Shown here piece by piece: positions 1-15,289 of a stretch of DNA of 64,000 bases. This DNA comes from Litoditis marina (taxonomy: Eukaryota > Nematoda > Chromadorea > Rhabditida > Rhabditidae). Numbering within the stretch: position 1 is the first letter of the stretch; each line of letters begins with the position of its first letter. The stretch lies in contig OZ038439.1 of assembly GCA_964036275.1 (NCBI GenBank), positions 7,198,169 to 7,262,168 on the forward strand, given 5' to 3'. Position numbers and translations under genes: made by a program. The notes beneath the pieces were generated by a model. That model made no database searches and was not told the DNA's origin. It was given only the letters and a program-made list of their open reading frames with translations.

Positions 1-3000
1 AATGTTAAAGTTTATTCTTTATCTGTTATGGTTTTGAAAACTATTCCATATAATTTTGAGTTGCTCCTACTTACCACGTGGAGAAACGTGATTTTTTGCG
101 ACGCCATGACGTCGCAAACTGGGACATTGGCCAGAAGGTCAATTTTATTGAAAATTGATAATGTTAAAGTTTATTCTTCATCTAATATGGTTTTGAAAAC
201 TATTCCATATAATTTTGAGTTGCTCCTACTTACCACGTGGAGAAACGTGATTTTTTGCGACGCCATGACGTCGCAAACTGGGACATTGGCCAGAAGGTCA
301 ATTTTATTGAAAATTGATAATGTTAAAGTTTATTCTTTATCTATTATGGTTTTGAAAACTATTCCATATAATTTTGAGTTGCTCCTACTTACCACGTGGA
401 GAAACGTGATTTTTTGCGACGCCATGACGTCGCAAACTGGGACATTGGCCAGAAGGTCAATTTTATTGAAAATTGATAATGTTAAAGTTTATTCTTTATC
501 TGTTATGGTTTTGAAAACTATTCCATATGGTGTTGACTTGCTCCTACTTACCACGTGGAGAAACGTGATTTTTTGCGACGCCATGACGTCGCAAACTGGG
601 ACATTGGCCAGAAGGTCAATTTTATTGAAAATTGATAATGTTAAAGTTTATTCTTTATCTGTTATGGTTTTGAAAACTATTCCATATGGTGTTGACTTGC
701 TCCTACTTACCACGTGGAGAAACGTGATTTTTTGCGACGCCATGACGTCGCAAACTGGGACATTGGCCAGAAGGTCAATTTTATTGAAAATTGATAATGT
801 TAAAGTTTATTCTTCATCTAATATGGTTTTGAAAACTATTCCATATAATTTTGAGTTGCTCCTACTTACCACGTGGAGAAACGTGATTTTTTGCGACGCC
901 ATGACGTCGCAAACTGGGACATTGGCCAGAAGGTCAATTTTATTGAAAATTGATAATGTTAAAGTTTATTCTTCATCTAATATGGTTTTTCAAACTATTC
1001 CATATAATTTTGAGTTGCTCCTACTTACCACGTGGAGAAACGTGATTTTTTGCGACGCCATGACGTCGCAAACTGGGACATTGGCCAGAGGTCAATTTTA
1101 TTGAAAATTGATAATGTTAAAGTTTATTCTTCATCTAATATGGTTTTTCAAACTATTCCATATAATTTTGAGTTGCTCCTACTTATCACGTGGAAAAACG
1201 TGATTTTTTGCGACGCCATGACGTCGCAAACTGGGACATTGGCCAGAAGGTCAATTTTATTGAAAATTGATAATGTTAAAGTTTATTCTTCATCTAATAT
1301 GGTTTTGAAAACTATTCCATATGGTGTTGACTTGCTCCTACTTACCACGTGGAGAAACGTGATTTTTTGCGACGCCATGACGTCGCAAACTGGGACATTG
1401 GCCAGAAGGTCAATTTTATTGAAAATTGATAATGTTAAAGTTTATTCTTCATCTAATATGGTTTTGAAAACTATTCCATATAATTTTGAGTTGCTCCTAC
1501 TTACCACGTGGAGAAACGTGATTTTTTGCGACGCCATGACGTCGCAAACTGGGACATTGGCCAGAAGGTCAATTTTATTGAAAATTGATAATGTTAAAGT
1601 TTATTCTTCATCTAATATGGTTTTTCAAACTATTCCATATAATTTTGAGTTGCTCCTACTTACCACGTGGAGAAACGTGATTTTTTGCGACGCCATGACG
1701 TCGCAAACTGGGACATTGGCCAGAGGTCAATTTTATTGAAAATTGATAATGTTAAAGTTTATTCTTCATCTAATATGGTTTTTCAAACTATTCCATATAA
1801 TTTTGAGTTGCTCCTACTTATCACGTGGAAAAACGTGATTTTTTGCGACGCCATGACGTCGCAAACTGGGACATTGGCCAGAAGGTCAATTTTATTGAAA
1901 ATTGATAATGTTAAAGTTTATTCTTCATCTATTATGGTTTTGAAAACTATTCCATATGGTTTCAAGTTGCTCCTACTTACCACGTGAAAAAACGTGATTT
2001 TTTGCGACGCCATGACGTCGCAAACTGGGACATCGACCAGATGGTCAATTTTATTGAAAATTGATAATGTTAAAGTTTATTCTTCATCTATTATGGTTTT
2101 GAAAACTATTTCATATGGTTTTGAGTTGCTCCTACTTAACACCTGGGAAAACGTGATTTTTTGCGACGCCATGACGTCGCAAACTGGGACATTGGCCAGA
2201 AGGTCAATTTTATTGAAAATTGATAATGTTAAAGTTTATTCTTTATCTATTATGGGTTTGAAAACTATTCCATATGGTGTTGACTTGCTCCTACTTACCA
2301 CGTAGAAAAACGTGATTTTTCGCGACGCCATGACGTCGCAAACTGGGACATTGGCCAGAAGGTCAATTTTATTGAAAATTGATAATGTTAAAGTTTATTC
2401 TTCATCTATTATGGTTTTGAAAACTATTCCATATGGTTTCGAGTTGCTCCTACTTACCACGTGAAAAAACGTAATTTTTTGCGACGCCATGACGTCGCAA
2501 ACTGGGACATTGGCCAGATGGTCAATTTTATTGAAAATTGATAATGTTTAAGTATATTCTTCATCTATTATGGTTTTTCAAACTATTCCATATGATTTTG
2601 AGTTGCTCCTACTTACCACGTGGAAAAACGTGATTTTTTGCGACGCCATGACGTCGCAAACTGGGACATTGGCCAGATGGTCAATTTTATTGAAAATTGA
2701 TAATGTTAGAGTTTATTCGTTATCTATTATGGTTTTGAAAACTATTCCATATGATTTTGAGTTGCTCCTACTTACCACGTGGAAAAACGTGATTTTTTGC
2801 GACGTCATGACGTCGCAAACTGGGACATTGGCCAGAAGGTCAATTTTATTGAAAATTGATAATGTTAAAGTTTATTCTTCATCTATTATGGTTTTGAAAA
2901 CTATTCCATATGATTTCGAGTTGCTCCTACTTACCACGTGGAAAAACATGATTTTTTGCGACGCCATGACGTCGCAAACTGGGACATTGGCCAGAAGGTC

Positions 3001-3424
3001 AATTTTATTGAAAATTGATAATGTTAAAGCTTATTCTTCATCTATCATGGTTTTGAAAACTATTCCATATGGTTTCGAGTTGCTCCTACTTACCACGTGA
3101 AAAAACGTGATTTTTTGCGACGCCATGACGTCGCAAACTCGGACATTGGCCAGAAGGTCAATTTTTTTGAAAATTGATAATGTTAAAGTTTATCCTTTAT
3201 CTATTGTGGTTTTTTAAACTATTTCATATGATTTTGAGTTGCTCCTACTTACCACGTGGAAAAACGTGATTTTTTGCGACGCCATGACGTCGCAAACTGG
3301 GACATTGGCCAGAAGGTCAATTTTATTGAAAATTGATAATGTTAAAGTTTATTCTTTATCTGTTATGGTTTTGAAAACTATTCCATACGGTTTTGAGTTG
3401 CTCCTACTTACCACGTGAAAAAAC

Positions 3425-4696
3425 GTGATTTTTTGCGACGCCATGACGTCGCAAACTGGGACATTGGCCAGAAAGTCAATTTTATTGAAAATTGATAATG
3501 TTAAAGTTTATTCGTTATCTGTTATGGTTTTGAAAACTGTTTCATATGATTTTGAGTTGCTCCTACTTACCACGTGGAAAAACGTGATTTTTTGCGACGC
3601 CATGACGTCGCAAACTGGGACATCGACCAGATGGTCAATTTTATTGAAAATTGATAATGTTAAAGTTTATTCTTCATCTAATATGGTTTTTCAAACTATT
3701 CCATATAATTTTGAGTTGCTCCTACTTATCACGTGGAAAAACGTGATTTTTTGCGACGCCATGACGTCGCAAACTGGGACATTGGCCAGAAGGTCAATTT
3801 TATTGAAAATTGATAATATTAAAGTTTATTCTTCATCTATTATGGTTTTGAAAACTATTCCATATGGTTTCAAGTTGCTCCTACTTACCACGTGAAAAAA
3901 CGTGATTTTTTGCGACGCCATGACGTCGCAAACTGGGACATCGACCAGAAGGTCAATTTTATTGAAAATTGATAATGTTAAAGTTTATTCGTTATCTGTT
4001 ATGGTTTTGAAAACTATTCCATATGGTTTCAAGTTGCTCCTACTTACCACGTGAAAAAACGTGATTTTTTGCGACGCCATGACGTCGCAAACTGGGACAT
4101 TGGCCAGAAAGTCAATTTTATTGAAAATTGATAATGTTAAAGTTTATTCGTTATCTGTTATGGTTTTGAAAACTGTTTCATATGATTTTGAGTTGCTCCT
4201 ACTTACCACGTGGAAAAACGTGATTTTTTGCGACGCCATGACGTCGCAAACTGGGACATCGACCAGATGGTCAATTTTATTGAAAATTGATAATGTTAAA
4301 GTTTATTCTTCATCTAATATGGTTTTTCAAACTATTCCATATAATTTTGAGTTGCTCCTACTTATCACGTGGAAAAACGTGATTTTTTGCGACGCCATGA
4401 CGTCGCAAACTGGGACATTGGCCAGAAGGTCAATTTTATTGAAAATTGATAATATTAAAGTTTATTCTTCATCTATTATGGTTTTGAAAACTATTCCATA
4501 TGGTTTCAAGTTGCTCCTACTTACCACGTGAAAAAACGTGATTTTTTGCGACGCCATGACGTCGCAAACTGGGACATCGACCAGAAGGTCAATTTTATTG
4601 AAAATTGATAATGTTAAAGTTTATTCGTTATCTGTTATGGTTTTGAAAACTATTCCATATGGTTTCAAGTTGCTCCTACTTACCACGTGAAAAAAC
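3425..4696 (+). repeat. Satellite higher-order repeat, 4 monomers (636 bp) twice
   Basis: Two adjacent 636-bp blocks (about 3425-4060 and 4061-4696) translate identically in the open frame, including private variants such as GCCAGAAAGTC and GATAATATTAAAG. The offset is exactly 4 x 159 bp. This indicates a recent unequal-exchange duplication of a four-monomer block. Confidence 0.85.
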
Positions 4697-7600
4697 GTGA
4701 TTTTTTGCGACGCCATGACGTCGCAAACTGGGACATTGGCCAGAAGGTCAATTTTATTGAAAATTGATAATGTTAAAGTTTATTCGTTATCTGTTATGGT
4801 TTTGAAAACTGTTTCATATGATTTTGAGTTGCTCCTACTTACCACGTGGAAAAACGTGATTTTTTGCGACGCCATGACGTCGCAAACTGGGACATTGGCC
4901 AGAAGGTCAATTTTATTGAAAATTGATAATGTTAAAGTTTATTCGTTATCTGTTATGGTTTTGAAAACTATTCCATATGGTTTCAAGTTGCTCCTACTTA
5001 CCACGTAGATAAACGTGATTTTTTGCGACGCCATGACGTCGCAAACTGGGACATTGGCCAGATGGTCAATTTTATTGAAAATTGATAATGTTAAAGTTAA
5101 TTCTTCATCTATTATGGTTTTGAAAACTATTTCATATTGTTTTGAGTTGCTCCTACTTAACACGTGGGAAAACGTGATTTTTTGCGACGCCATGACGTCG
5201 CAAACTGGGACATTGGCCAGAAGGTCAATTTTATTGAAAATTGATAATGTTAAAGTTTATTCTTCATCTAATATGGTTTTTCAAACTATTTCATATAATT
5301 TTGAGTTGCTCCTACTTATCACGTGGAAAAACGTGATTTTTTGCGACGCCATGACGTCGCAAACTGGGACATTGGCCAGAAGGTCAATTTTATTGAAAAT
5401 TGATAATGTTAAAGTTTATTCTTCATCTAATATGGTTTTTCAAACTATTCCATATAATTTTGAGTTGCTCCTACTTATCACGTGGAAAAACGTGATTTTT
5501 TGCGACGCCATGACGTCGCAAACTGGGACATTGACCAGAAGGTCAATTTTATTGAAAATTGATAATGTTAAAGTTTATTCTTCATCTATTATGTTTTTGA
5601 AAACTATTCCATATGGTTTCAAGTTGCTCCTACTTACCACGTGAAAAAACGTGATTTTTTGCGACGCCATGACGTCGCAAACTGGGACATCGACCAGATG
5701 GTCAATTTTATTGAAAATTGATAATGTTAAAGTTTATTATTCATCTATTATGGTTTTGAAAACTATTTCATATGGTTTTGAGTTGCTCCTACTTAACACT
5801 TGGGAAAACGTGATTTTTTGCGACGCCATGACGTCGCAAACTGGGACATTGGCCAGAAGGTCAATTTTATTGAAAATTGATAATGTTAAAGTTTATTCTT
5901 CATCTATTATGGGTTTGAAAACTTTTCCATATGGTGTTGAGTTTCTCCTACTTACCACGTGGAAAAACGTGATTTTTTGCGACGCCATGACGTCGCAAAC
6001 TGGGACATTGACCAGAAGGTCAATTTTATTGAAAATTGATAATGTTAAAGTTTATTCTTCATCTAATATGGTTTTTCAAACTATTCCATATAATTTTGAG
6101 TTGCTCCTACCTATCACATGGAAAAACGTGATTTTTTGCGACGCCATGACGTCGCAAACTGGGACATTGGCCAGAAGGTCAATTTTATTGAAAATTGATA
6201 ATGTTAAAGTTTATTCTTCATCTAATATGGTTTTTCAAACTATTCCATATAATTTTGAGTTGCTCCTACTTATCACGTGGAAAAACGTGATTTTTTCCGA
6301 CGCCATGACGTCGCAAACTGGGACATTGGCCAGAAGGTCAATTTTATTGAAAATTGATAATGTTAAAGTTTATTCTTCATCTATTATGGTTTTGAAAACT
6401 ATTCCATATGGTTTCAAGTTGCTCCTACTTACCACGTGAAAAAACGTGATTTTTTGCGACGCCATGACGTCGCAAACTGGGACATCGACCAGAAGGTCAA
6501 TTTTATTGAAAATTGATAATGTTAAAGTTTATTCGTTATCTGTTATGGTTTTGAAAACTATTCCATATGGTTTCAAGTTGCTCTTACTTACCACGTGAAA
6601 AAACGTGATTTTTTGCGACGCCATGACGTCGCAAACTGGGACATTGGCCAGAAGGTCAATTTTATTGAAAATTGATAATGTTAAAGTTTATTCGTTATCT
6701 GTTATGGTTTTGAAAACTGTTTCATATGATTTTGAGTTGCTCCTACTTACCACGTGGAAAAACGTGATTTTTTGCGACGCCATGACGTCGCAAACTGGGA
6801 CATTGGCCAGAAGGTCAATTTTATTGAAAATTGATAATGTTAAAGTTTATTATTCATCTATTATGGTTTTGAAAACTATTTCATATGGTTTTGAGTTGCT
6901 CCTACTTAACACTTGGGAAAACGTGATTTTTTGCGACGCCATGACGTCGCAAACTGGGACATTGGCCAGAAGGTCAATTTTATTGAAAATTGATAATGTT
7001 AAAGTTTATTCTTCATCTATTATGGGTTTGAAAACTATTCCATATGGTGTTGAGTTGCTCCTACTTACCACGTGGAAAAACGTGATTTTTTGCGACGCCA
7101 TGACGTCGCAAACTGGGACATTGACCAGAAGGTCAATTTTATTGAAAATTGATAATGTTAAAGTTTATTCTTCATCTAATATGGTTTTTCAAACTATTTC
7201 ATATAATTTTGAGTTGCTCCTACTTATCACGTGGAAAAACGTGATTTTTTGCGACGCCATGACGTCGCAAACTGGGACATTGGCCAGAAGGTCAATTTTA
7301 TTGAAAATTGATAATGTTAAAGTTTATTCTTCATCTATTATGTTTTTGAAAACTATTCCATATGGTTTCAAGTTGCTCCTACTTACCACGTGAAAAAACG
7401 TGATTTTTTGCGACGCCATGACGTCGCAAACTGGGACATCGACCAGATGGTCAATTTTATTGAAAATTGATAATGTTAAAGTTTATTATTCATCTATTAT
7501 GGTTTTGAAAACTATTTCATATGGTTTTGAGTTGCTCCTACTTAACACTTGGGAAAACGTGATTTTTTGCGACGCCATGACGTCGCAAACTGGGACATTG

Positions 7601-10129
7601 GCCAGAAGGTCAATTTTATTGAAAATTGATAATGTTAAAGTTTATTCTTCATCTATTATGGTTTTGAAAACTATTCCATATGGTTTCAAGTTGCTCCTAC
7701 TTACCACGTGAAAAAACGTGATTTTTGCGACGCCATGACGTCGCAAACTGGGAGATCGACCAGATGGTCAATTTTATTGAAAATTGATAATGTTAAAGTT
7801 TATTATTCATCTATTATGGTTTTGAAAAATATTTCATATGGTTTTGAGTTGCTCCTACTTAACACTTGGGAAAACGTGATTTTTTGCGACGCCATGACGT
7901 CGCAAACTGGGACATTGGCCAGAAGGTCAATTTTATTGAAAATTGATAATGTTAAAGTTTATTCTTCATCTATTATGGTTTTGAAAACTATTCCATATGG
8001 TTTCGAGTTGCTCCTACTTACCACGTGAAAAAACGTAATTTTTTGCGACGCCATGACGTCGCAAACTGGGACATTGGCCAGATGGTCAATTTTATTGAAA
8101 ATTGATAATGTTAAAGTTTATTCTTCATCTATTATGGGTTTGAAAACTATTCCATATGGTGTTGAGTTGCTCCTACTTACCACGTGGAAAAACGTGATTT
8201 TTTGCGACGCCATGACGTCGCAAACTGGGACATTGACCAGAAGGTCAATTTTATTGAAAATTGATAATGTTAAAGTTTATTCTTCATCTATTATGGTTTT
8301 GAAAACTATTTCATATGGTTTCGAGTTGCTCCTACTTACCACGTGAAAAAACGTGATTTTTTGCGACGCCATGACGTCGCAAACTGGGACATCGACCAGA
8401 TGGTCAATTTTATTGAAAATTGATAATGTTAAAGTTTATTATTCATCTATTATGGTTTTGAAAACTATTTCATATGGTTTTGAGTTGCTCCTACTTAACA
8501 CTTGGGAAAACGTGATTTTTTGCGACGCCATGACGTCGCAAACTGGGACATTGGCCAGAAGGTCAATTTTATTGAAAATTGATAATGTTAAAGTTTATTC
8601 TTTATCTGTTATGGTTTTGAAAACTATTCCATATGATTTCGAGTTGCTCCTACTTACCACGTGGAAAAACGTGATTTTTTGCGACGCCATGACGTCGCAA
8701 ACTGGGACATTGGCCAGAAGGTCAATTTTATTGAAAATTGATAATGTTAAAGTTTATTCGTTATCTGTTATGGTTTTGAAAACTGTTTCATATGATTTTG
8801 AGTTGCTCCTACTTACCACGTGGAAAAACGTGATTTTTTGCGACGCCATGACGTCGCAAACTGGGACATTGGCCAGAAGGTCAATTTTATTGAAAATTGA
8901 TAATGTTAAAGTTTATTCGTTATCTGTTATGGTTTTGGAAACTATTCCATATGGTTTCAAGTTGCTCCTACTTACCACGTGGAAAAACGTGATTTTTTGC
9001 GACGCCATGACGTCGCAAACTGGGACATTGGCCAGATGGTCAATTTTATTGAAAATTGATAATGTTAAAGTTAATTCTTCATCTATTATGGTTTTGAAAA
9101 CTATTCCATATGGTTTTGAGTTGCTCCTACTTACCACGTGGATAAACGTGATTTTTTGCGACGCCATGACGTCGCAAACTGGGACATTGGCCAGATGGTC
9201 AATTTTATTGAAAATTGATAATGTTAAAGTTAATTCTTCATCTATTATGGTTTTGAAAACTATTTCATATTGTTTTGAGTTGCTCCTACTTAACACGTGG
9301 GAAAACGTGATTTTTTGCGACGCCATGACGTCGCAAACTGGGACATTGGCCAGAAGGTCAATTTTATTGAAAATTGATAATGTTAAAGTTTATTCTTCAT
9401 CTAATATGGTTTTTCAAACTATTCCATATAATTTTGAGTTGCTCCTACCTATCACATGGAAAAACGTGATTTTTTGCGACGCCATGACGTCGCAAATTGG
9501 GACATTGGCCAGAAGGTCAATTTTATTGAAAATTGATAATGTTAAAGTTTATTCTTCATCTAATATGGTTTTTCAAACTATTCCATATAATTTTGAGTTG
9601 CTCCTACTTATCACGTGGAAAAACGTGATTTTTTGCGACGCCATGACGTCGCAAACTGGGACATTGGCCAGAAGGTCAATTTTATTGAAAATTGATAATG
9701 TTAAAGTTTATTCTTCATCTATTATGTTTTTGAAAACTATTCCATATGGTTTCAAGTTGCTCCTACTTACCACGTGAAAAAACGTGATTTTTTGCGACGC
9801 CATGACGTCGCAAACTGGGACATCGACCAGATGGTCAATTTTATTGAAAATTGATAATGTTAAAGTTTATTATTCATCTATTATGGTTTTGAAAACTATT
9901 TCATATGGTTTTGAGTTGCTCCTACTTAACACTTGGGAAAACGTGATTTTTTGCGACGCCATGACGTCGCAAACTGGGACATTGGCCAGAAGGTCAATTT
10001 TATTGAAAATTGATAATGTTAAAGTTTATTCTTCATCTATTATGGGTTTGAAAACTATTCCATATGGTGTTGAGTTGCTCCTACTTACCACGTGGAAAAA
10101 CGTGATTTTTTGCGACGCCATGACGTCGC

Positions 10130-13050
10130 AAACTGGGACATTGGCCAGATGGTCAATTTTATTGAAAATTGATAATGTTTAAGTATATTCTTCATCTATT
10201 ATGGTTTTCCAAACTATTCCATATGATTTTGAGTTGCTCCTACTTACCACGTGGAAAAACGTGATTTTTTGCGACGCCATGACGTCGCAAACTGGGACAT
10301 TGGCCAGAAGGTCAATTTTATTGAAAATTGATAATGTTAAAGTTTATTCTTCATCTATTATGGTTTTGAAAACTATTCCATATGGTTTCAAGTTGCTCCT
10401 ACTTACCACGTGAGAAAACGTGATTTTTTGCGACGCCATGACGTCGCAAACTGGGACATCGACCAGATGGTCAATTTTATTGAAAATTGATAATGTTAAA
10501 GTTTATTATTCATCTATTATGGTTTTGAAAACTATTTCATATGGTTTTGAGTTGCTCCTACTTAACACTTGGGAAAACGTGATTTTTTGCGACGCCATGA
10601 CGTCGCAAACTGGGACATTGGCCAGAAGGTCAATTTTATTGAAAATTGATAATGTTAAAGTTTATTCTTCATCTATTATGGTTTTGAAAACTATTCCATA
10701 TGGTTTCGAGTTGCTCCTACTTACCACGTGAAAAAACGTAATTTTTTGCGACGCCATGACGTCGCAAACTGGGACATTGGCCAGATGGTCAATTTTATTG
10801 AAAATTGATAATGTTAAAGTTTATTCTTCATCTATTATGGGTTTGAAAACTATTCCATATGGTGTTGAGTTGCTCCTACTTACCACGTGGAAAAACGTGA
10901 TTTTTTGCGACGCCATGACGTCGCAAACTGGGACATTGACCAGAAGGTCAATTTTATTGAAAATTGATAATGTTAAAGTTTATTCTTCATCTATTATGGT
11001 TTTGAAAACTATTCCATATGGTTTCGAGTTGCTCCTACTTACCACGTGAAAAAACGTAATTTTTTGCGACGCCATGACGTCGCAAACTGGGACATTGGCC
11101 AGATGGTCAATTTTATTGAAAATTGATAATGTTAAAGTTTATTCTTCATCTATTATGGGTTTGAAAACTATTCCATATGGTGTTGAGTTGCTCCTACTTA
11201 CCACGTGGAAAAACGTGACTTTTTTGCGACGCCATGACGTCGCAAACTGGGACATTGGCCAGAAGGTCAATTTTATTGAAAATTGATAATGTTAAAGTTT
11301 ATTCTTCATCTATTATGGTTTTGAAAACTATTCCATATGATTTCGAGTTGCTCCTACTTACCACGTGGAAAAACGTGATTTTTTGCGACGCCATGACGTC
11401 GCAAACTGGGACATTGGCCAGAAGGTCAATTTTATTGAAAATTGATAATGTTAAAGTTTATTCTTCATCTATTATGGGTTTGAAAACTATTCCATATGGT
11501 GTTGAGTTGCTCCTACTTACCACGTGGAAAAACGTGATTTTTTGCGACGCCATGACGTCGCAAACTGGGACATTGACCAGAAGGTCAATTTTATTGAAAA
11601 TTGATAATGTTAAAGTTTATTCTTCATCTATTATGGTTTTGAAAACTATTCCATATGGTTTCGAGTTGCTCCTACTTACCACGTGAAAAAACGTAATTTT
11701 TTGCGACGCCATGACGTCGCAAACTGGGACATTGGCCAGATGGTCAATTTTATTGAAAATTGATAATGTTTAAGTATATTCTTCATCTATTATGGTTTTC
11801 CAAACTATTCCATATGATTTTGAGTTGCTCCTACTTACCACGTGGAAAAACGTGATTTTTTGCGACGCCATGACGTCGCAAACTGGGACATTGGCCAGAA
11901 GGTCAATTTTATTGAAAATTGATAATGTTAAAGTTTATTCTTCATCTATTATGGTTTTGAAAACTATTCCATATGGTTTCAAGTTGCTCCTACTTACCAC
12001 GTGAAAAAACGTGATTTTTTGCGACGCCATGACGTCGCAAACTGGGACATCGACCAGATTGTCAATTTTATTGAAAATTGATAATGTTAAAGTTTATTAT
12101 TCATCTATTATGGTTTTGAAAACTATTTCATATGGTTTTGAGTTGCTCCTACTTAACACTTGGGAAAACGTGATTTTTTGCGACGCCATGACGTCGCAAA
12201 CTGGGACATTGGCCAGAAGGTCAATTTTATTGAAAATTGATAATGTTAAAGTTTATTCTTCATCTATTATGGTTTTGAAAACTATTCCATATGGTTTCGA
12301 GTTGCTCCTACTTACCACGTGAAAAAACGTAATTTTTTGCGACGCCATGACGTCGCAAACTGGGACATTGGCCAGATGGTCAATTTTATTGAAAATTGAT
12401 AATGTTAAAGTTTATTCTTCATCTATTATGGGTTTGAAAACTATTCCATATGGTGTTGAGTTGCTCCTACTTACCACGTGGAAAAACGTGATTTTTTGCG
12501 ACGCCATGACGTCGCAAACTGGGACATTGACCAGAAGGTCAATTTTATTGAAAATTGATAATGTTAAAGTTTATTCTTCATCTATTATGGTTTTGAAAAC
12601 TATTCCATATGGTTTCGAGTTGCTCCTACTTACCACGTGAAAAAACGTAATTTTTTGCGACGCCATGACGTCGCAAACTGGGACATTGGCCAGATGGTCA
12701 ATTTTATTGAAAATTGATAATGTTAAAGTTTATTCTTCATCTATTATGGGTTTGAAAACTATTCCATATGGTGTTGAGTTGCTCCTACTTACCACGTGGA
12801 AAAACGTGACTTTTTTGCGACGCCATGACGTCGCAAACTGGGACATTGGCCAGAAGGTCAATTTTATTGAAAATTGATAATGTTAAAGTTTATTCTTCAT
12901 CTATTATGGTTTTGAAAACTATTCCATATGATTTCGAGTTGCTCCTACTTACCACGTGGAAAAACGTGATTTTTTGCGACGCCATGACGTCGCAAACTGG
13001 GACATTGGCCAGAAGGTCAATTTTATTGAAAATTGATAATGTTAAAGTTT
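10130..13050 (+). repeat. Satellite higher-order repeat with 1591-bp offset
   Basis: Segments at about 10130-11460 and 11721-13051 share the same order of monomer variants at a constant offset of 1591 bp (10 monomers plus 1 bp). The extra base is a private T insertion in the CGTGACTTTTTTGCG motif, present at about 11220 and 12811. The shared private indel shows block duplication and not convergence. Confidence 0.85.
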
Positions 13051-15289
13051 ATTCTTTATCTGTTATGGTTTTGAAAACTATTCCATACGGTTTTGAGTTG
13101 CTCCTACTTACCACGTGAAAAAACGTGATTTTTTGCGACGCCATGACGTCGCAAACTGGGACATTGGCCAGAAGGTCAATTTTATTGAAAATTGATAATG
13201 TTAAAGTTTATTCTTTATCTATTATGGTTTTGAAAACTATTCCATATAATTTTGAGTTGCTCCTACTTACCACGTGGAGAAACGTGATTTTTTGCGACGC
13301 CATGACGTCGCAAACTGGGACATTGGCCAGAAGGTCAATTTTATTGAAAATTGATAATGTTAAAGTTTATTCTTCATCTAATATGGTTTTTCAAACTATT
13401 CCATATAATTTTGAGTTGCTCCTACTTATCACGTGGAAAAACGTGATTTTTTGCGACGCCATGACGTCGCAAACTGGGACATTGGCCAGAAGGTCAATTT
13501 TATTGAAAATTGATAATGTTAAAGTTTATTCTTCATCTAATATGGTTTTTCAAACTATTCCATATAATTTTGAGTTGCTCCTACTTATCACGTGGAAAAA
13601 CGTGATTTTTTGCGACGCCATGACGTCGCAAACTGGGACATTGGCCAGAGGGTCAATTTTATTGAAAATTGATAATGTTAAAGTTTATTCTTCATCTAAT
13701 ATGGTTTTGAAAACTATTCCATATAATTTTGAGTTGCTCCTACTTATCACGTGGAGAAACGTGATTTTTTGCGACGCCATGACGTCGCAAACTGGGACAT
13801 TGGCCAGAAGGTCAATTTTATTGAAAATTGATAATGTTAAAGTTTATTCTTCATCTAAAATGGTTTTGAAAACTATTCCATACGGTTTGAGTTGCTCCTA
13901 CTTACCACGTGGAGAAACGTGATTTTTTGCGACGCCATGACGTCGCAAACTGGGACATTGGCCAGAAGGTCAATTTTATTGAAAATTGATAATGTTAAAG
14001 TTTATTCTTCATCTAATATGGTTTTGAAAACTATTCCATATAATTTTGAGTTGCTCCTACTTATCACGTGGAAAAACGTGATTTTTTGCGACGCCATGAC
14101 GTCGCAAACTGGGACATTGGCTAGAAGGTCAATTTTATTGAAAATTGATAATGTTAAAGTTTATTCTTCATCTAGTATGGTTTTGAAAACTATTCCATAC
14201 GGTTTGAGTTGCTCCTACTTACCACGTGGAGAAACGTGATTTTTTGCGACGCCATGACGTCGCAAACTGGGACATTGGCCAGAAGGTCAATTTTATTGAA
14301 AATTGATAATGTTAAAGTTTATTCTTCATCTATTATGGTTTTGAAAACTATTCCATATAGTTTCAAGTTGCTCCTACTTACCACGTGAAAAAACGTGATT
14401 TTTTGCGACGCCATGACGTCGCAAACTGGGACATCGACCAGATGGTCAATTTTATTGAAAATTGATAATGTTAAAGTTTATTCTTTATCTATTATGGTTT
14501 TGAAAACTATTTCATATTGTTTTGAGTTGCTCCTACTTAACACGTGGGAAAACGTGATTTTTTGCGACGCCATGACGTCGCAAACTGGGACATTGGCCAG
14601 AAGGTCAATTTTATTGAAAATTGATAATGTTAAAGTTTATTCTTCATCTATTATGGGTTTGAAAACTATTCCATATGGTGTTGAGTTGCTCCTACTTACC
14701 ACGTGGAAAAATGTGATTTTTTGCGACGCCATGACGTCGCAAACTGGGACATTGGCCAGAAGGTCAATTTTATTGAAAATTGATAATGTTAAAGTTTATT
14801 CTTCATCTATTATGGTTTTGAAAACTATTCCATATGGTTTCGAGTTGCTCCTACTTACCACGTGAAAAAAACGTAATTTTTTGCGACGCCATGACGTCGC
14901 AAACTGGGACATTGGCCAGATGGTCAATTTTATTGAAAATTGATAATGTTTAAGTATATTCTTCATCTATTATGGTTTTTCAAACTATTCCATATGATTT
15001 TGAGTTGCTCCTACTTACCACGTGGAAAAACGTGATTTTTTGCGACGCCATGACGTCGCAAACTGGAACATTGGCCAGAAGGTCAATTTTATTGAAAATT
15101 GATAATGTTAAAGTTAATTCTTCATCTATCATGGTTTTGAAAACTATTCCATATGGTTTCGAGTTGCTCCTACTTACCACGTGAAAAAACGTGATTTTTT
15201 GCGACGCCATGACGTCGCAAACTGGGACATTGGCCAGTTGGTCAATTTTATTGAAAATTGATAATGTTTAAGTATATTCTTCATCTATT

